Shown: positions 32,192-44,506, counted from the stretch's first letter. The stretch is DNA of 64,000 nucleotides from Brasenia schreberi (GCA_036023115.1 JAYKKT010000041.1:5940501-6004500), one strand, 5' to 3'. A program made the numbers and translations. Notes: generated from the letters alone by a model not told the origin.

Positions 32192-33014
32192 AAAAAATGA
32201 TAAATAAAATATAAAAAGATTTCTTTAGGATTTGAAATCATGTGTATTTCTATCATAGACATAATGATCGCATATCATAATTCATAGACATTATTGACTT
32301 CACCCACTTATGAACAAAGATGGTAGGCCATTCTACCACCTCATTGATGGAGAATCCTACCTAAACAGCCCCACATGTCTGTTGTGCTTTTCCTTTACTT
32401 TATTTTAATTTATTCTTGTTCCGTGTTATCATGAACTCGATGTGCAGATGTCTAATAGACCGTCCGATCTTTCGGAGAACATAATCTGTGAAACAAGAGT
32501 GGATTGGCTGGTTGAATCGGGAACCAGATCATGATCTGGTTTGGTCAACAGGTTGAATCAATTTGAATAATAAAAGCTTCCTACCAAGAACCTTGAATCT
32601 ATCGGATCAATTGTTTTGGATACTTTCTCCTTTTTATATCTTATATTTTTCTAAATAATAAACTTAGTAATTTTTATTAATTTAAGTAGGTTTTTAAGTC
32701 TTTTTTTTTATATACAATAATGAGAGAGAGAGAGATTGCTTAAGGTCGTTCCAGAAAGAGTTTCCACCACCACCATTTTATATACACGCTACAGCTCTTG
32801 AAGTCAGTCATTAGGAAACGGTACATATTGCGGAAATCCGATCATACGAAAAGAGGGAGAGGAGAAGACTTCTCTAAAGTGTTAGGAAGGAAAGCGTAAA
32901 ATATGACTAAATATTTGAAGTTAAATGCTCGTGTCTTACATAATCGATCTGAGTCTCCATTGGGGCCAACCACACTCTAAAGTGATAGGAAGGAAAGCGT
33001 AAAATGTTCCATAA

Positions 33015-33225
33015 GTATTGTTTCATAAATTTCTATAAAGCTTGTAATTTATGTGAATCATCAGAACATTATCAGATCTTTTAGCAAGTACCAAAATCAA
33101 GTCATCTAAAAATTCTTTATTTTCTATCAAACAAAATATAGAAGCAAATGTTTCAAACAAAACTACACATCAAAAGTAGGAGAAAACCTTCTTCAAAATC
33201 TCAATACTAGAGTACAAGCTAATTC
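33015..33225 (+). repeat. Dispersed duplicate, copy 2
   Basis: Partner of 30130-30280; the two copies share order and orientation, with a ~60-bp extra stretch in this one. Confidence 0.6.
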
Positions 33226-33631
33226 CCTGTTTTCTACCAGGAACCAAATTTGACATATGTATATGTTGACCTAAAGGAATCATATTACAGATTTTTGGGT
33301 GATGGTTGATATTACTATTCAGCATTGTGATGCTCCACGTCCACCGTAAATCAAGACACAGTGGATTTTATCATTTTGCTCTGTCGGGTATATTTGCCCC
33401 GCCGTAAATCAAGATACAAGTGATGACGGACGGTGTTCTTCTCTTTCAGAGTCTTCCATGTCCACCATACATGACATCAAATCTTGTGTTTTTTTCTGTG
33501 GATTTCATCATTTTGCCCTAGAATATTGCCCCGCTGTCACTGTGTCCTATTTTATGTAGCTTATTATTGAGAATTCTACCATAAATATATGTATCACAAT
33601 TGTACCATCGTTTTGCTCTCTGTCTCTCTCT

Positions 33632-33634
<3 letters not shown>

Positions 33635-33683
<49 letters not shown>
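33635..33683. repeat. (TA)n microsatellite
   Basis: About 24 TA units after a CT-rich stretch and followed by TGTATGTGTG. Confidence 0.95.
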
Positions 33684-33695
<12 letters not shown>

Positions 33696-33993
33696 ATGTA
33701 TCACAATTGTTTGAACACAATAATCTTATTGTTAAAAAGCTTGAATTATAAATAAAATTTGTGTTACATGAATACATGTTTTAAATTTCCAATAAAAGTT
33801 TAAATACTTAAGTTTTTAACTTTGGCGAGCACAAACCAACCACGAGTGAAAAAGCTGAGCCGTAACCAGGTGCAGCTTGCTGCATAAGACACCAAGGTTT
33901 GCAATAAGACACCAAGGTTTGCAATCAGGCAGCTTACTGCACGGTTCATGCTTGTGGTTAAATGTATCCATTCACACTGAGTATTGATCTCAC

Positions 33994-34407
33994 AGTTACA
34001 CAGATAATGGCCATTCTCGACTCAGGTAATGGCTGGACTGGCCATCCAATCCGTTACCTGAAGAAGATAAGGCAAAATCAGTAATGGATGATCATTATCG
34101 GGATTTTCGGTAGCGACTCTATTATCAGCTCCCGGACGAGGGAAGCCACTAGAGGATAAGCACGGACGAAGGGGGAGCACTTGCTTATAAAAGGCAGGCA
34201 TACACTCAATTGTGAAAGAAACACAGAAAGTAAAAGAGAAAGAGAGTGTGTATTGATCTTCATCCGTGTAAGAACCCTGTGTGGGAACCTCATGTCCACC
34301 ATATCCACGTTTCCGCTGCATTCAACAGGGGCTGCTCATCAGAGGGTTGCTAACCGTCAGATAGCCATCACATGAATCTGGCAAGAAGAATGTATAGTTC
34401 TTCAACA
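33994..34407 (+). repeat. 5' LTR of Copia A
   Basis: 414 bp. It starts AGTTACACAG where the 3' LTR starts TGTTACACAG, so the terminal TG is mutated. It ends TTCAACA. TATAAAA is at 34186-34192. Confidence 0.92.
34186..34192 (+). promoter_or_regulatory. TATA box of the Copia A LTR
   Basis: TTATAAAAGGCAGGC; the 3' LTR has the equivalent at 39986-39992. Transcription should start about 25-30 nt downstream. Confidence 0.7.
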
Positions 34408-34408
34408 T

Positions 34409-34420
34409 TGGTATCAAAGC
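34409..34420 (+). promoter_or_regulatory. Primer-binding site of Copia A
   Basis: TGGTATCAAAGC follows the LTR by one base. The canonical plant site for initiator tRNA-Met is TGGTATCAGAGC, one base different. Confidence 0.85.
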
Positions 34421-35443
34421 CTCAAAACCCTACAAAACAAAAAAGGGGAATAGGTAAGAAAAAAAAGAGACAAAAAAAAAGCGAATCAAGGAGAAGTAGT
34501 GGCAGAGGCGCAGCAGGCAAGAGCGGCAGGCTAAGGCCGAACGGCCACAGCCAGAACAACCAAGGTCGAATGGCCAAAGCTCGAACAGCAAAGGCCGAAA
34601 GGCAAAGCCAGAGCGGCAAGCCAAACCAAGAGCTGCAGGCTACTGCCGAATGGGCTGAGTGGCCGAAAAGAAGGCGCTAAGGACGCCGACAACCGAGGAG
34701 CGGTAGGAGAAACCCGCCGGGGATGCCCCACCGGCCCCCTCCCTCTTCCTCTTCTTCCCTCTCTCTCAGACTTCCCGTTTCCCCTTCTCTCTCCTTACTC
34801 TGTAACACTTTAACGCGTTTTGATCTGTACTAAAAAAAAAATTGAAATCCGTGGTTTTAGAAAATCGTGAGTGGAAAAACCGGTGGTTTTCCAAAACCGC
34901 CTGCGGTTTCCTGAAAACCGCCAAGAGGAACGGTCTGAAAAGACCAAACTGCCCTATCTGGATTCAGATATTCTGTTTTGCCCTTACTAAGCGAAAGGTC
35001 AGTTTTACCCTCTCGATGCTTGTGGAAATTACCAAATACCGGGTTGTCACTTTATGATTTTACCCTTCCTAGTTTGGATAATTTCAATTCTATCATCTAG
35101 TCAAAAGACAAATTTATCCCTGTTCTTTTGAAAAATTACAGATTCGCCCTAAGGGTTAAAATTACTATTTTAACCCCGATCAGTTGTGAATTTTACAAGA
35201 ATACCAAATGATAATTTTACAAGTTTGTCCTCAGGGTTTCACAAAATTACAAAAAGAGGACAAATAGATAAAATTACAGTTTTGTCCCTTGGGGGCATAG
35301 AGGCAAAAACCCCCTTAGAAAATTTTTCAAAAAATTACTTGCTACATATCATGCATCACTTTAACATATTTATTGCTATATTTGCTTGTGTTTTTGTTTC
35401 CTTTTTAGACCGCTTAATTGTTATTTGTGCTAAACACTTAAAA

Positions 35444-35802
35444 ATGAGTTCTAGGATATGTGTGTTAGAATTAGCAAAAACGGAAAAGTTGAATGGTCTG
35501 AACTTCCAGACATGGAAGAGAAGAATTCCTTTGGCTCTAACACTAGAAGGTGTTGAGTATGTTTTAAAGGAAATCATGCGTCTGTCACCCCTAGATGCAA
35601 ATGAGCAATAGTTAGAAATGTATGAAATATTTCTAAAAGACGATACCATAGCAAGGACGATCATGTTAACATACATGGAGGATGACTTGATTAGGGTCTT
35701 TGAAGAATATGATACCGTAAAAGAGTTGTTTGATTCATTAACAGCTAAATATGATACAACTGCAAAATTGCATGTGCAGTTGCTACTATAGAAATACAAA
35801 TC
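35444..35802 (+). pseudogene. Copia A Gag, N-terminal part
   Basis: The frame from the ATG at 35444 reads MSSRICVLELAKTEKLNGLN, then a Trp-Lys motif (FQTWKRRIPLALTLEG) typical of copia Gag. In-frame stops occur at 35609-35611 and near 35788. The upstream frame (35186-35443) is leader sequence. Confidence 0.75.
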
Positions 35803-36174
35803 CTAGTTCGAGTCGGCCGAACTCTTCATCGGGCAGGGCTGGGGAGTAGACATCACCATGTGGTGGACGACCCCACAAAAACACAAGGGGTCGAGGGATG
35901 CCTCGCGAGAGGTGCCAATGTGAGAGGCCGCGACATGGGGTCGACGCGGTGGACCTAGTGGTGTGGGGCGGACGAAGCGTTGCGGACGTCGGCCACAGGT
36001 GCGGGCCGAACCGAGCATGGTGGTATGCGCGCGTCAAGAGGCGGCTAGAGGTGAGTGGAGGACAGCGCGTCGTGAGTTGGGGGCAGAAGACCTCTGGAGT
36101 TCCAAGTGGGAGAGAGGGTGTGGCCTTAAATACCAGAACACATATGGAGAGGTCTCCGTGCGGGCCTCGTAGTA
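35803..36174 (+). other. GC-rich foreign insert within Copia A gag
   Basis: About 370 bp of clearly higher GC than its surroundings split the Gag text: KYKS-like residues before it and EHVNHMLVMARDLA after it would be close together in an intact copia Gag. The insert has frames on both strands but no domain I recognise, and no clear terminal repeats or target-site copy. It could be a captured gene fragment or a small element. Confidence 0.6.
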
Positions 36175-36914
36175 GAGCATGTAAATCACATGCTGGTAAT
36201 GGCTAGAGACTTAGCCATAGCAAAATCACTCATTCCCAAATCGATGCAGATATCAACAATATTAAACAGTCTACCCCATCATGGAACATGGTCACCACTA
36301 CCCTAAGACTAGGGCTAGAAATCAACCTTTTTGAGTAGCCCCTTAAACTAGCAATAGAGCAAGAACATATGCTCAAGAACAAAAAAGAGAAATTGCTAGT
36401 GGTTCATGATGAGTTAGCGTTTAACTCCAAGTCCAACCAGAAAAAGAAACCAAATAAAAATTTTGGTAAGAATAACAAGAAAGACAGTCAAAATTTTAAG
36501 AAATCGTAGGAAGCCACTTCTCGGGTCAAGTGTTTCAACTGTGGAAAGATGAGGCACTACAAAAGGGACTGCCACAACAAGAAAGGTGGAGGAAACAACC
36601 TAAAACGCGGACAGTCAGAGAAGGAGGATATAATCTGCGTGATTTCAGAATGCCTATATTTGGACTGCTCAGTAACAAGTTGGTGGATAGACTCAGGAGC
36701 TACAAGACGCATCTCGAAGACCAAGGAAGGAGCAATGGACCTGAAGGAATATCAACCTGGAGAACATCGTGTGTATATGGGAAACAATACTTTCTCAGAT
36801 GTTTTGGGTATTGGATCTTTCAGGATATATGTACAAGGCAAACCAATTGTACTGACCGACTTGTTAATTGTCATCTATAAGGCGCAATCTGGTCTCGGTC
36901 CTTGCCTTAGTTAA
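36175..36914 (+). pseudogene. Copia A Gag C-terminus and protease
   Basis: From 36175 the text (EHVNHMLVMARDLA, ISTILNSLP) is Gag. A CCHC knuckle CFNCGKMRHYKRDC is at 36531-36572, and the protease active-site text WWIDSGATRRIS follows at about 36680-36715. Frame changes occur between these parts. Confidence 0.8.
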
Positions 36915-37926
36915 GAAGGGTTTTGAAGTTAGGTTTATTCCTAACAAGGTGACTGTGGGCAAACATGAGAGAATTTTGTTCTTAGGGGAATTTGATGTAG
37001 AACAAGGATTGTTCAAATTATTTGATAATGAAAATCATCAATCTTCTGCTTATATTGAGAGTGCCTTTGCTGTTGATGTGAATATGTGGCATAAACGCTT
37101 AGGGCATATAAGTCTAGAAAAGTTGAAGAAATTATCTAACTTTGACTTATTGCCTAGATTTGAGGAAAAAACTTTCAACAAGTGTGAAGCTTGTATACAA
37201 GAAAAAATGACAAGGAAAGTTTTTCTCAAGGAAACAACAAGGGTAACAACCTTGTTGGAAATTATTCAAACAGATTTATGTGGACCTTTTAGAATAAAGA
37301 CACATCGGGGAAAGGGTTATTTTATAACCTTTATCGATGATTACTCTAGATATATGTATATATATCTTTTGACACATAAATCGGAGGCACTTGAAGTATT
37401 TAAAGAATATAAACAAGAAGTGGAAAATCAATTAGGGCATTTGATCAAAGTCTTAAGATCAGACAGAGGAGGTGAATATACCTTGGTAGAATTCTTAAAA
37501 TTTTGTAAAGACTTTGGTATTGCTAAACAAAATACAATGCCCAGAACACCTCAGCAAAATGGTGTAGCTGAAAAATACAATAGAACCTTGCTGAATATGA
37601 CAAGGCCAATGTTGATTGATGCCTCTCTTCCAAGGGTATTTTGGGGAGAAGTAGTGAGTACAACTGTTTACATACTCAACAGAGTACCGTGTAAAGTTGT
37701 ATTCACTATACCATATGAGATGTGGTTTGGAAGAAAACTCAACCTAGGTCATCTCAGGAGGTGGAGATCTATTGCACACGTAAATATTCTTGATCAGTCT
37801 AGGGATAAGCTAGACAGCAAGTCCTTGAGATGTATATTTATAGGATATCCTAAAGGTTCAAAAGGATATCAGTTTTATCATAAGGACTACGGACTCATTG
37901 AAAGCAGAGATGTTAAATTCTTATAA
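36868..37926 (+). pseudogene. Copia A pre-integrase and integrase
   Basis: A 352-codon frame. The pre-integrase/zinc-finger part has WHKRLGHISLEKLKKL and CEACIQEK. The catalytic core has IIQTDLCGPF, FITFIDDYSRYMYIYL, LRSDRGGEY and PQQNGVAEKYNRTLLN, which supply the Asp, Asp and Glu of the integrase core. It ends after FIGYPKGSKGYQFY. It is out of frame with the RT. Confidence 0.88.
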
Positions 37927-37974
37927 GATACTAAGAATGACATCCTGGAGAATGATGAGGAATGTGTTGATGAT

Positions 37975-39072
37975 TTGGTAGATTTAGACCATTCATCTTT
38001 TGAGCCCATAGAAGATCTTCCTGAAACTACCGATACCTTAAGTGGATATAAGAGGCCAAGAGCCACTCCATCCTACTTAAAGGATTATCACACCTATCTT
38101 GCAGAAGAAGTGTGTAATTCGATAGATTTATATGAGTTGACTGATAACTTGACTTATTTGCCAAGTCTAGGAATTGACTGATTTGCCAAAAGGAAGGAAA
38201 GCTATAGGTTGCAAATGGGTTCTGAAAAATAAATACAAGGTCGATGGTACGATCGAAAAGTTTAAAGCGAGGTTGGTTGCAAAGGTTTTTTCGCAAAAAG
38301 ACGGAATAGATTATGTTGAGACATATTCCCCAATTGCGAAATTTGCATCCATACGGATAATCTTGGTGATATTTGCATACTATGATTTAGATTTACATCA
38401 GTTAGATGTAAAGGCAACTTTTCTAAATGGAGATTTAGAAGAAATCATATACATGCAACAACCCGAAGGATTTGTGGTTGAAGGCAAAGAAGATAAAATA
38501 TATAGGTTGAAAAAATCTCTATATGGCCTGAAACAGTCACCTCGCCAATGGTATTTGACTTTTCAAAATGCTATTATAGAACTTGGGTTTATGGCTAACA
38601 AGCTTATCACTGTGTATATGTTTGGAACAATGGGAGCCACTTTGTCATCTTGTCATTGTATGTTGATGACATATTGTTGACTGGAAACGACAATGAGATG
38701 ATTGTCAAAACCAAGTCATGGTTGAACTCCAAGTTCGAAATGAAGGATATGGGGGAAACATCCTATATTCTGGGAATAAAGATCTCTCGAGATAGAGGAT
38801 CTAGACTCTTATGCCTGAGTCAAGAGAGATATATTGACTATATCCTCAAGAAATTTAAAATGGGTGAATGCAAGTCTGCAGATACACCTGTTACAAAAGG
38901 GGTTAAATTAAGTAAGGCTGATTGTTCCGGTGAAGAAGATGATAAGCCTAATGTTTCTTATGAACAAGTTGTTGACAACTTGATGTATGCTATGTTGTGT
39001 ACAAGACCTGATATCAGCTTTGCTGTTGGTCTTGTCAGTAGATATCAAAGTAATCCTGGTTGGCAGCACTAG
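37975..39072 (+). pseudogene. Copia A reverse transcriptase (frameshifted)
   Basis: Frames 37975-38181, 38174-38680 and 38650-39072 together carry the linker and RT: GCKWVLKNKYKVDGTIEKFK, DVKATFLNGDLEEIIYMQQP, SLYGLKQSPRQWY, then YVDDILLTGNDNEM in another frame, and YILGIKISRDR. The frame break lies near 38620-38650, just before the YVDD active site. Confidence 0.88.
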
Positions 39073-39620
39073 GTAGCTGTAAAAAGGATTTTAAGATATC
39101 TGAAAGGAACAAAAGATTGAAACTGTGATTTTAAGCAGAGGAATTGAAAGTGGTAGGATACTCAGATGCTGACTTTGCTCGGTGCAAAGATGACAACAAA
39201 TCAACCTCGGGACAAATATTGTTATTTGGAGGTGGTGTTGTTTCTTTGGCATGTAAGAATTAGGGCTGTGTAGCGTTGTATACACAGGAAGCTGAGTATG
39301 TTGCTTGCTATGTGGTTGTAACAAGTACTGTTTGGATAAGCCGCTTCATACTAGATTTGACGTTGGAGATAACAGACGAGTCAGTGGTTATCTATTGTGA
39401 TAACAATGTAGCAATTACTCTTATTAAGAGTGGAGTGGATTGCTCGAAAAACAAGCATATAATGGTAAAATACCACTATGTTCATGATATGGTTATGAGA
39501 AAGGAACTATCCATCTCATACATGCCAACGGAAGATATGTTGGCTGATCCCTTAACAAAAGGCATATCAGAGGATCTCTTCTCAAAACATGTTACAAACA
39601 TTGGTTTGAGATATGTTTGA
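39073..39620 (+). pseudogene. Copia A RNase H
   Basis: Text near 39150-39200 (VGYSDADFARCKDD) and the frame 39276-39620 (EAEYVACYVVVTSTVWISRF, YCDNNVAITLIKS, KHIMVKYHYVHDMV, DMLADPLTKGIS) are copia RNase H. A TAG near 39070 and a frame change between the parts break it. Confidence 0.85.
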
Positions 39621-39783
39621 TTGTTGTATAGGTAAATAACCATACAACATATGATTTGTTGTGTAGGAAAATAACCACACAACAGGTTCTTATTACAATA
39701 GTAATCAAGAATCAACATAACTAGGAAAAACCCCTGAAAAGTGAGAGGAAAACTAGTATGTCGATACACTTGGCTCGAATGGC

Positions 39784-39794
39784 CAAGTGGGAGA
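39784..39794 (+). promoter_or_regulatory. Polypurine tract of Copia A
   Basis: CAAGTGGGAGA directly precedes the TG of the 3' LTR. Copia B has CCAAGTGGTAGA at the same place. Confidence 0.75.
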
Positions 39795-40220
39795 TGTTAC
39801 ACAGATAATGGCCATTCTCGGCTCAAGTAACGGCTGGACTGACCATCCAGTCCATTACCTTAAGAGGATAAGGCCGAATCAGTAATGGATGACCGTTACC
39901 GAGATTTTCGGTAACGACTCTGTTATCAGCTCCCGAATGAGGGAAGCCACAGGAGGATAAACACGGACGAAGGGGGAGCACCTGCCTATAAAAGGCAGGC
40001 ATTACAGGCATACACACAACTGTGAAAGAAACACAGAAAGTAAAAGAGAAAGAGAGTGTGTACTACTGATCTTCATCCGTGTAAGAACCCAGTGTGGGAA
40101 CCTCGTGTCCACCATATCCACGTTTCTGCTGCATTCAATGGGGGCTGCTCATCAGAGGGCTGCTAACCGTCAAATAGCCATCACAGGAATCTGGCAAGAA
40201 GAAGATACAGTTCTTCAACA
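39795..40220 (+). repeat. 3' LTR of Copia A
   Basis: 426 bp, TGTTACACAG to CTTCAACA. It differs from the 5' copy by several substitutions and short insertions, so the insertion is not recent. Confidence 0.93.
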
Positions 40221-41193
40221 CTCACGACCTCCTTCAACTTAAGGTCTTATTATCACATCGCTTTGGTAACTAATGGACAAGCTTGAAGGCTTTGGCCCTG
40301 TAATGAGAGATATCAAGACATCTTGAGTATTAAACTGATTTTGCAGCTAATAACGTAACAATTCTGGTGGTTCAAGTCGCCACAATATATAAAAAAACAC
40401 TTCCAAGGGTCCAACAACTGGAAATAGAAAAACAACTGCAGGAATAAATCTCTACTTTGTCAATGATCATACTCTTATTTCTGACAGTACGTTGTAATTT
40501 TTCGGTGGAAAAAATCTTTTTTAAAATGGCCGGAAAAACCCGGATTTATACTAATGATCACTTTGGGATAACTATTCATGAATTAGAATTAAAAGGTATA
40601 AAACATTGTATAACATCGTTATGTCTAAATGAACCCGGCCTCCCTGTCTTGCTCGTGTGAGGACCTTGAAGAGTCACCCTTCATTTTCAGCATGGAACCT
40701 TTCTGGTGTGGAAAATCTACTTCGAGATCGTGCCAGCGTCTTAACTAATCCCAGCATATATAAGCCCTAAGAACAAGTTGCAATTGGACATTTTAACCTT
40801 TCTATCTTTGAGATGTACAGCTGATGTGATAAAGTAAAAAATATTTAATACATGTGGTTTATTAAATGAAAAGTATAAAAGTACAACTATACTTTTAATT
40901 CAAAATATATGCCTTTGATCATATTAATCAAATTGAAATGTTGAGTGGTTTGAGTATTTATCATTATATATACATATATAAAGAGGGAGGGAAGAAGGGA
41001 GAACTGTATTCAAATCTATTTTATCATCTCAACTGTTTGATATTTGAGTTAAGCAGTTGACATAATAAAGCAATACAAAGATAAAAAGTGCACGAATACT
41101 TTTAAATCAAATCTCCATTCTTGATTGTGACAATCAATCGGTGAAGATGTTTGAGTAGATTTGTATACGGATAAGGTTTTAGTATTTACCTTC

Positions 41194-41231
<38 letters not shown>

Positions 41232-41640
41232 TTGCTGCCCTCAAGAGCTAGAAAATCGACTTTGAGATCCTGCCGCTGTCTTAATTATGTCAAAACCCAT
41301 TATATATAAGTCTATGAACAAGTTGCAATCGGACTTCTTATGCCAAGTATTTCCAGCGATACTTAAGGTTCTATCGTCAAGAACGTGACAGTACATCATA
41401 CATGAATGATGAGCAGCTTATACTTCTGTGCGTTGTAACACACACGTTCAAAGAAAAACACAACCACATAGATGCAAAACAAAGTCAACGAAGATCTCTC
41501 TCTCACACACTGACAGCAGTTACTTTGAGGACGTACGAGTTCAATGCTAATAGTATTGCAAAAATATAAGGGCTCATATATGTAGTATATGAACCGCATG
41601 TACAGACTCTGCGTCTGAATAATCAACCAAGGTTTCATGA
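40221..41640 (+). other. Intergenic segment
   Basis: No supported gene. A short CT/TA microsatellite is at 41192-41231. A ~70-bp frame at 40457-40660 has no known domain. Confidence 0.55.
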
Positions 41641-41790
41641 TCACACTATGCATTTCCTCCCGCAAGCCCCACAATTCGACTCATCGAATGCGAGATTGAC
41701 ACATTTTCCTTTGCAGAAAGCCTCAGTGAACATGCACTTCCTGCCACGCTTTCTACAATTGAGACGATTAGTGTCAGTGTTAGTGACACT
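41641..41790 (-). pseudogene. STIG1-like cysteine-rich protein, C-terminal fragment
   Basis: On the minus strand the text runs TNRLNCRKRGRKCMFTEAFC, then KGKCVNLAFDESNCGACGRK, then CIV and TGA at 41643-41641. The pattern of paired Cys and NCG(x)CG is that of STIG1 family proteins, secreted cysteine-rich proteins of stigma and other tissues. Only one repeat region remains; the signal peptide and first repeats are not seen upstream, and the protein would end earlier than usual. I read it as a truncated gene copy. Confidence 0.65.
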
Positions 41791-43454
41791 GAGTTAATCT
41801 TTAACGGATTGTAGTTTTTCTTCAGGGTAAGGGTCTTGTGCCAATGGTAACTCTTGGGGCCGAAAATAAAAGAAGGCATCCCTGGAAATAATTCCCAAAT
41901 ACACACTAAAGCTGTTGAACAGGAGAGTGCCGCCTGCTGTTCCCGGAATCATGGTATCTATCTTTATCTTACCCTTTGTTCTAATAAAATTTTTGTGTTT
42001 TCCTTGTTTGGATATGGTGTTTCTTTGAGATTTTGATGAATGGAATGCTATTCGACCAAATGAATAACGTGCAGAGTTCCCTGTGCCAAAGAATGTCGAC
42101 CAAATGAGTATAATTCATATTAACAGAAATATTGTTCTAAAGGAAATACAAAATTCTAAAATATAAGAGTTAACAGAAACACTTCCTTTTGTTGCTGTTT
42201 GGCTGAGCAGTACGGTCATGATTACCCATTTTAAGAAGCAAATGCATTGTTACAGAGCAGTTTCTGTCTTTCGAAAATAGAAACTGGACATACGTGATCA
42301 CCAGAAAAGGTACCTACTTCTCTTGAAGCTAGCTATTAAGAAACGGGGGACATAAAGAATTGATATTAAAATGAAACTCTGTGATACAAAAGAAACTTTA
42401 GAATAAACTGTTTATGTGTCTGTCTTATAAACGAAACAAACTTTCTGAAGGCCTAAACGATACTGGCCTTAGCTTTTTTCAACTATAAAATATGACATAC
42501 AACAAAAGAGCATGTGTACATAGTTGATTCAATGGTTTAAGGCATTATACGTATGTTTAGATTTTGTAAAAACAACTGGGACTAAGTTATAAATTGGATG
42601 GTGATTGGTTTAAAAGAGGGAGAAGAGGGATTCTCTAAACTGTTGGAAGAAAAGAACAGAGGGATTCATTTTGAGTTAAGAATCTGAATGGTCATTAAGA
42701 ATCCATGCAGCCAGCCACACTAGATGCGGGAGAAAATGAGTCATGGGTTTTGGGCACTGGACTAAGTTATAGAGAGCTCAAGTGGATCCCAGAACAAATA
42801 TTCCCCAATGAAGGAATCAAAACTCTGTGCAGAACAGAGAGGGAGCAATGAGATGAGATGAACATCCAACAATTAGATAGAACATAAATGGCCGTTTATC
42901 ACAAGAAGCTAACAACAGTGCATTTCAACACAAACTATGACACTGAAAAGTTTATCAGTATGACCTTGACAAAAACCAAAAAGGGAAGAGCTTCACAAAG
43001 TGAGAGGAAGAGTAGCATTACACCAAAACCAGAACTAGAACAGAAGCAGTCTTACCCTGTCCAATAATCTTCACCTAAACCTCCTCCAATAGATTCTCAA
43101 ATCCTAGTTTGTCGGCACAGAAAGCGTTCAATGTTGGCAACCGGTAGGCAATACAAAGTCTTCATCAAGAACTCGATCTCATGGTGCTTGGCATCCTTTC
43201 CCACCAAAATCTTCGCTTTAGCAAGAGAGAGAGAGAGACACTATGAAAATCAGAGACGACACTGCTCTGTTCGATAGATATTCGTTTTGCAAGTGAATAG
43301 CTGCGACCTTTGGAATTTCCGTTCTCATCATGCTACCCGTGGCGTGGGTTGCCTTAGGGTCAAGTACACGAAGAAGTTGAAGTCCCTTGACAATGCGGAC
43401 GTCGCCGAAGATCAACGGGATCGGTTTTTCATTTTTTTTCTTTTTGATCAACCA
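41791..43454 (-). other. 3' flank of the second TNL
   Basis: No supported gene. 42600-42950 is repeated at 30300-30680. At 43100-43230 (minus) a short open stretch follows a pyrimidine-rich tract ending in AG, with HHEIEFLMKTLYCLPVANIE; I do not recognise it. A further stretch at 43218-43451 is likewise unrecognised. An acidic run (QEDEEEDVNYDNEKEKEG) reads at 43540-43470 in the TNL frame beyond its stop. Confidence 0.5.
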
Positions 43455-43574
43455 TTAACTGCTAAAAGTCGCTATCCTTGAAGCTCCTTCTTTTTCTTTC
43501 TCATTATCATAATTCACGTCTTCTTCTTCATCTTCTTGTGGTTATCCATCAAAGATATCATCGTTCACGTCTTC

Positions 43575-44506
43575 TTAATTTTCTTTTAGTTCTCCATAAA
43601 AGTTAAACAGATGCGAGGGTTTCAAGGTTTCAAAGCGAGGAATGTCAATGCGTTTCACGCAATCGGTCAACTCCATTTCAAGAACGTTCGTCAAGTTCGA
43701 TACATATGCGATCCTTTCCAAAGAAGTGCAACCTCAAGCGTTGAGAACATTTAGAGAAGAAGGAAGCGGAGGAAGTGACGTGAGATTCTGGCATCCTTTC
43801 CCAAAGAGATGATCTAGAGAAGAAAGGCCTTCCATGTTAGTAGTCTCAGTTATCCTTGTGATGTTAGTTCCACTTAGCTTTAGCGCTTTCAAGGAAGACA
43901 AAACAGTTGATGGAATCCTGTATCACTCCCAATGGTGTTTTTCCAAAGACTTCAATCCTCCCACCGACGGAATCGGGAATCCTTTTCAAAAGAATCCCAG
44001 AATATTCAATGACTTTAACTTTCTAATGCCTTCTGGTAGTTCCTCTATTTTGGTATCAGATAGGTCAAGCACGCACAGTCAACTTAATTGTGTGATTGAA
44101 GCCTCAGTGATCTTTGTGATGTTAGTTCCACTTAGGTTCAGCACTTTCAAGGAAGACAAACAGTTAATGGAATCCGGTAGCACTCCCAATGGTGTTTTGC
44201 GCAAGTCGAGCTTTTCCAAAGACTTCAATCCTCCGATGGAATTGGGAATCCTTTTCAAAAGTGTCCCGCCAAGCACGAGACTTTTCAATGACTCTAACTT
44301 TCGAATGTCTTCTGGCAATTCCTCTAGCTTGGAATCAAATAGGTCAAGCTTGGATAGTCTAGTTAATTTTATAGTTGAAGGGGGCAGCTTTCTCACTTTA
44401 GTCCATTTCAAGCCCAGCTCCTTGAGTGATTCCAAACAACCCAACGTTTCTGGCAAATTATCAATCCATAGCAACCAGAGAGGTTGAGAAGTGACAGGTT
44501 CGACAT
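43575..44506 (-). pseudogene. TNL last LRR exon with C-terminus (frameshift and stop)
   Basis: Starts MSNLSLLNLSGC after TTTTCAG. A 1-bp deletion follows within the next few codons, and the text goes on in another frame (LWIDNLPETLGCLESLKELG, LPEDIRKLESLKSLVLGG). A TGA at 44081-44079 stops it at TQLS. Beyond this a second, imperfect copy of the same ~255 bp (43843-44085 against 44100-44340) is more decayed. The C-terminal ERIAYVSNLTNVLEMELTDC, then KRIDIPRF, is readable down to TAA 43577-43575. Confidence 0.72.

Larger units (their letters stand above)
30961..33993 (+). other. AT-rich intergenic segment with microsatellites and scrambled TNL flank
   Basis: No supported gene. It holds (AT)n at 32097-32188 and 33635-33683 and a duplicated ~35-bp segment (AGTG(T/A)TAGGAAGGAAAGCGTA at 32878 and 32979). 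Around 32788 there is a match to 42310-42345 near the second TNL (CTCTTGAAG and TTA(G/A)GAAACGG). An imperfect ~130-bp duplication spans 33330-33540 (CC(A/C)GTCCACC and ATTTTGC.CT). Confidence 0.6.
33994..40220 (+). mobile_element. Copia A: Ty1/copia LTR retrotransposon with target-site duplication
   Basis: LTRs at 33994-34407 and 39795-40220 are flanked by identical CTCAC (33989-33993 and 40221-40225), which proves the boundaries. The primer-binding site TGGTATCAAAGC fits initiator tRNA-Met, as in most plant copia elements. The order gag, protease, integrase, RT, RNase H is that of Ty1/copia. Many stops and frameshifts, and a foreign GC-rich insert in gag, make it inactive. Confidence 0.95.

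Noticed and set aside
32023..32262. 79-codon minus frame of alternating Tyr and Ile
   Set aside because: It is the translation of the (AT)n microsatellite.
34372..34680. 102-codon basic frame in the Copia A leader
   Set aside because: It starts before the LTR end, crosses the primer-binding site, and is composed of repeated GGCCGAACGGC-like words.
43218..43451. Unrecognised minus frame downstream of the TNL
   Set aside because: No domain recognised, no homologous second copy in the window, and an equally long frame on the other strand.
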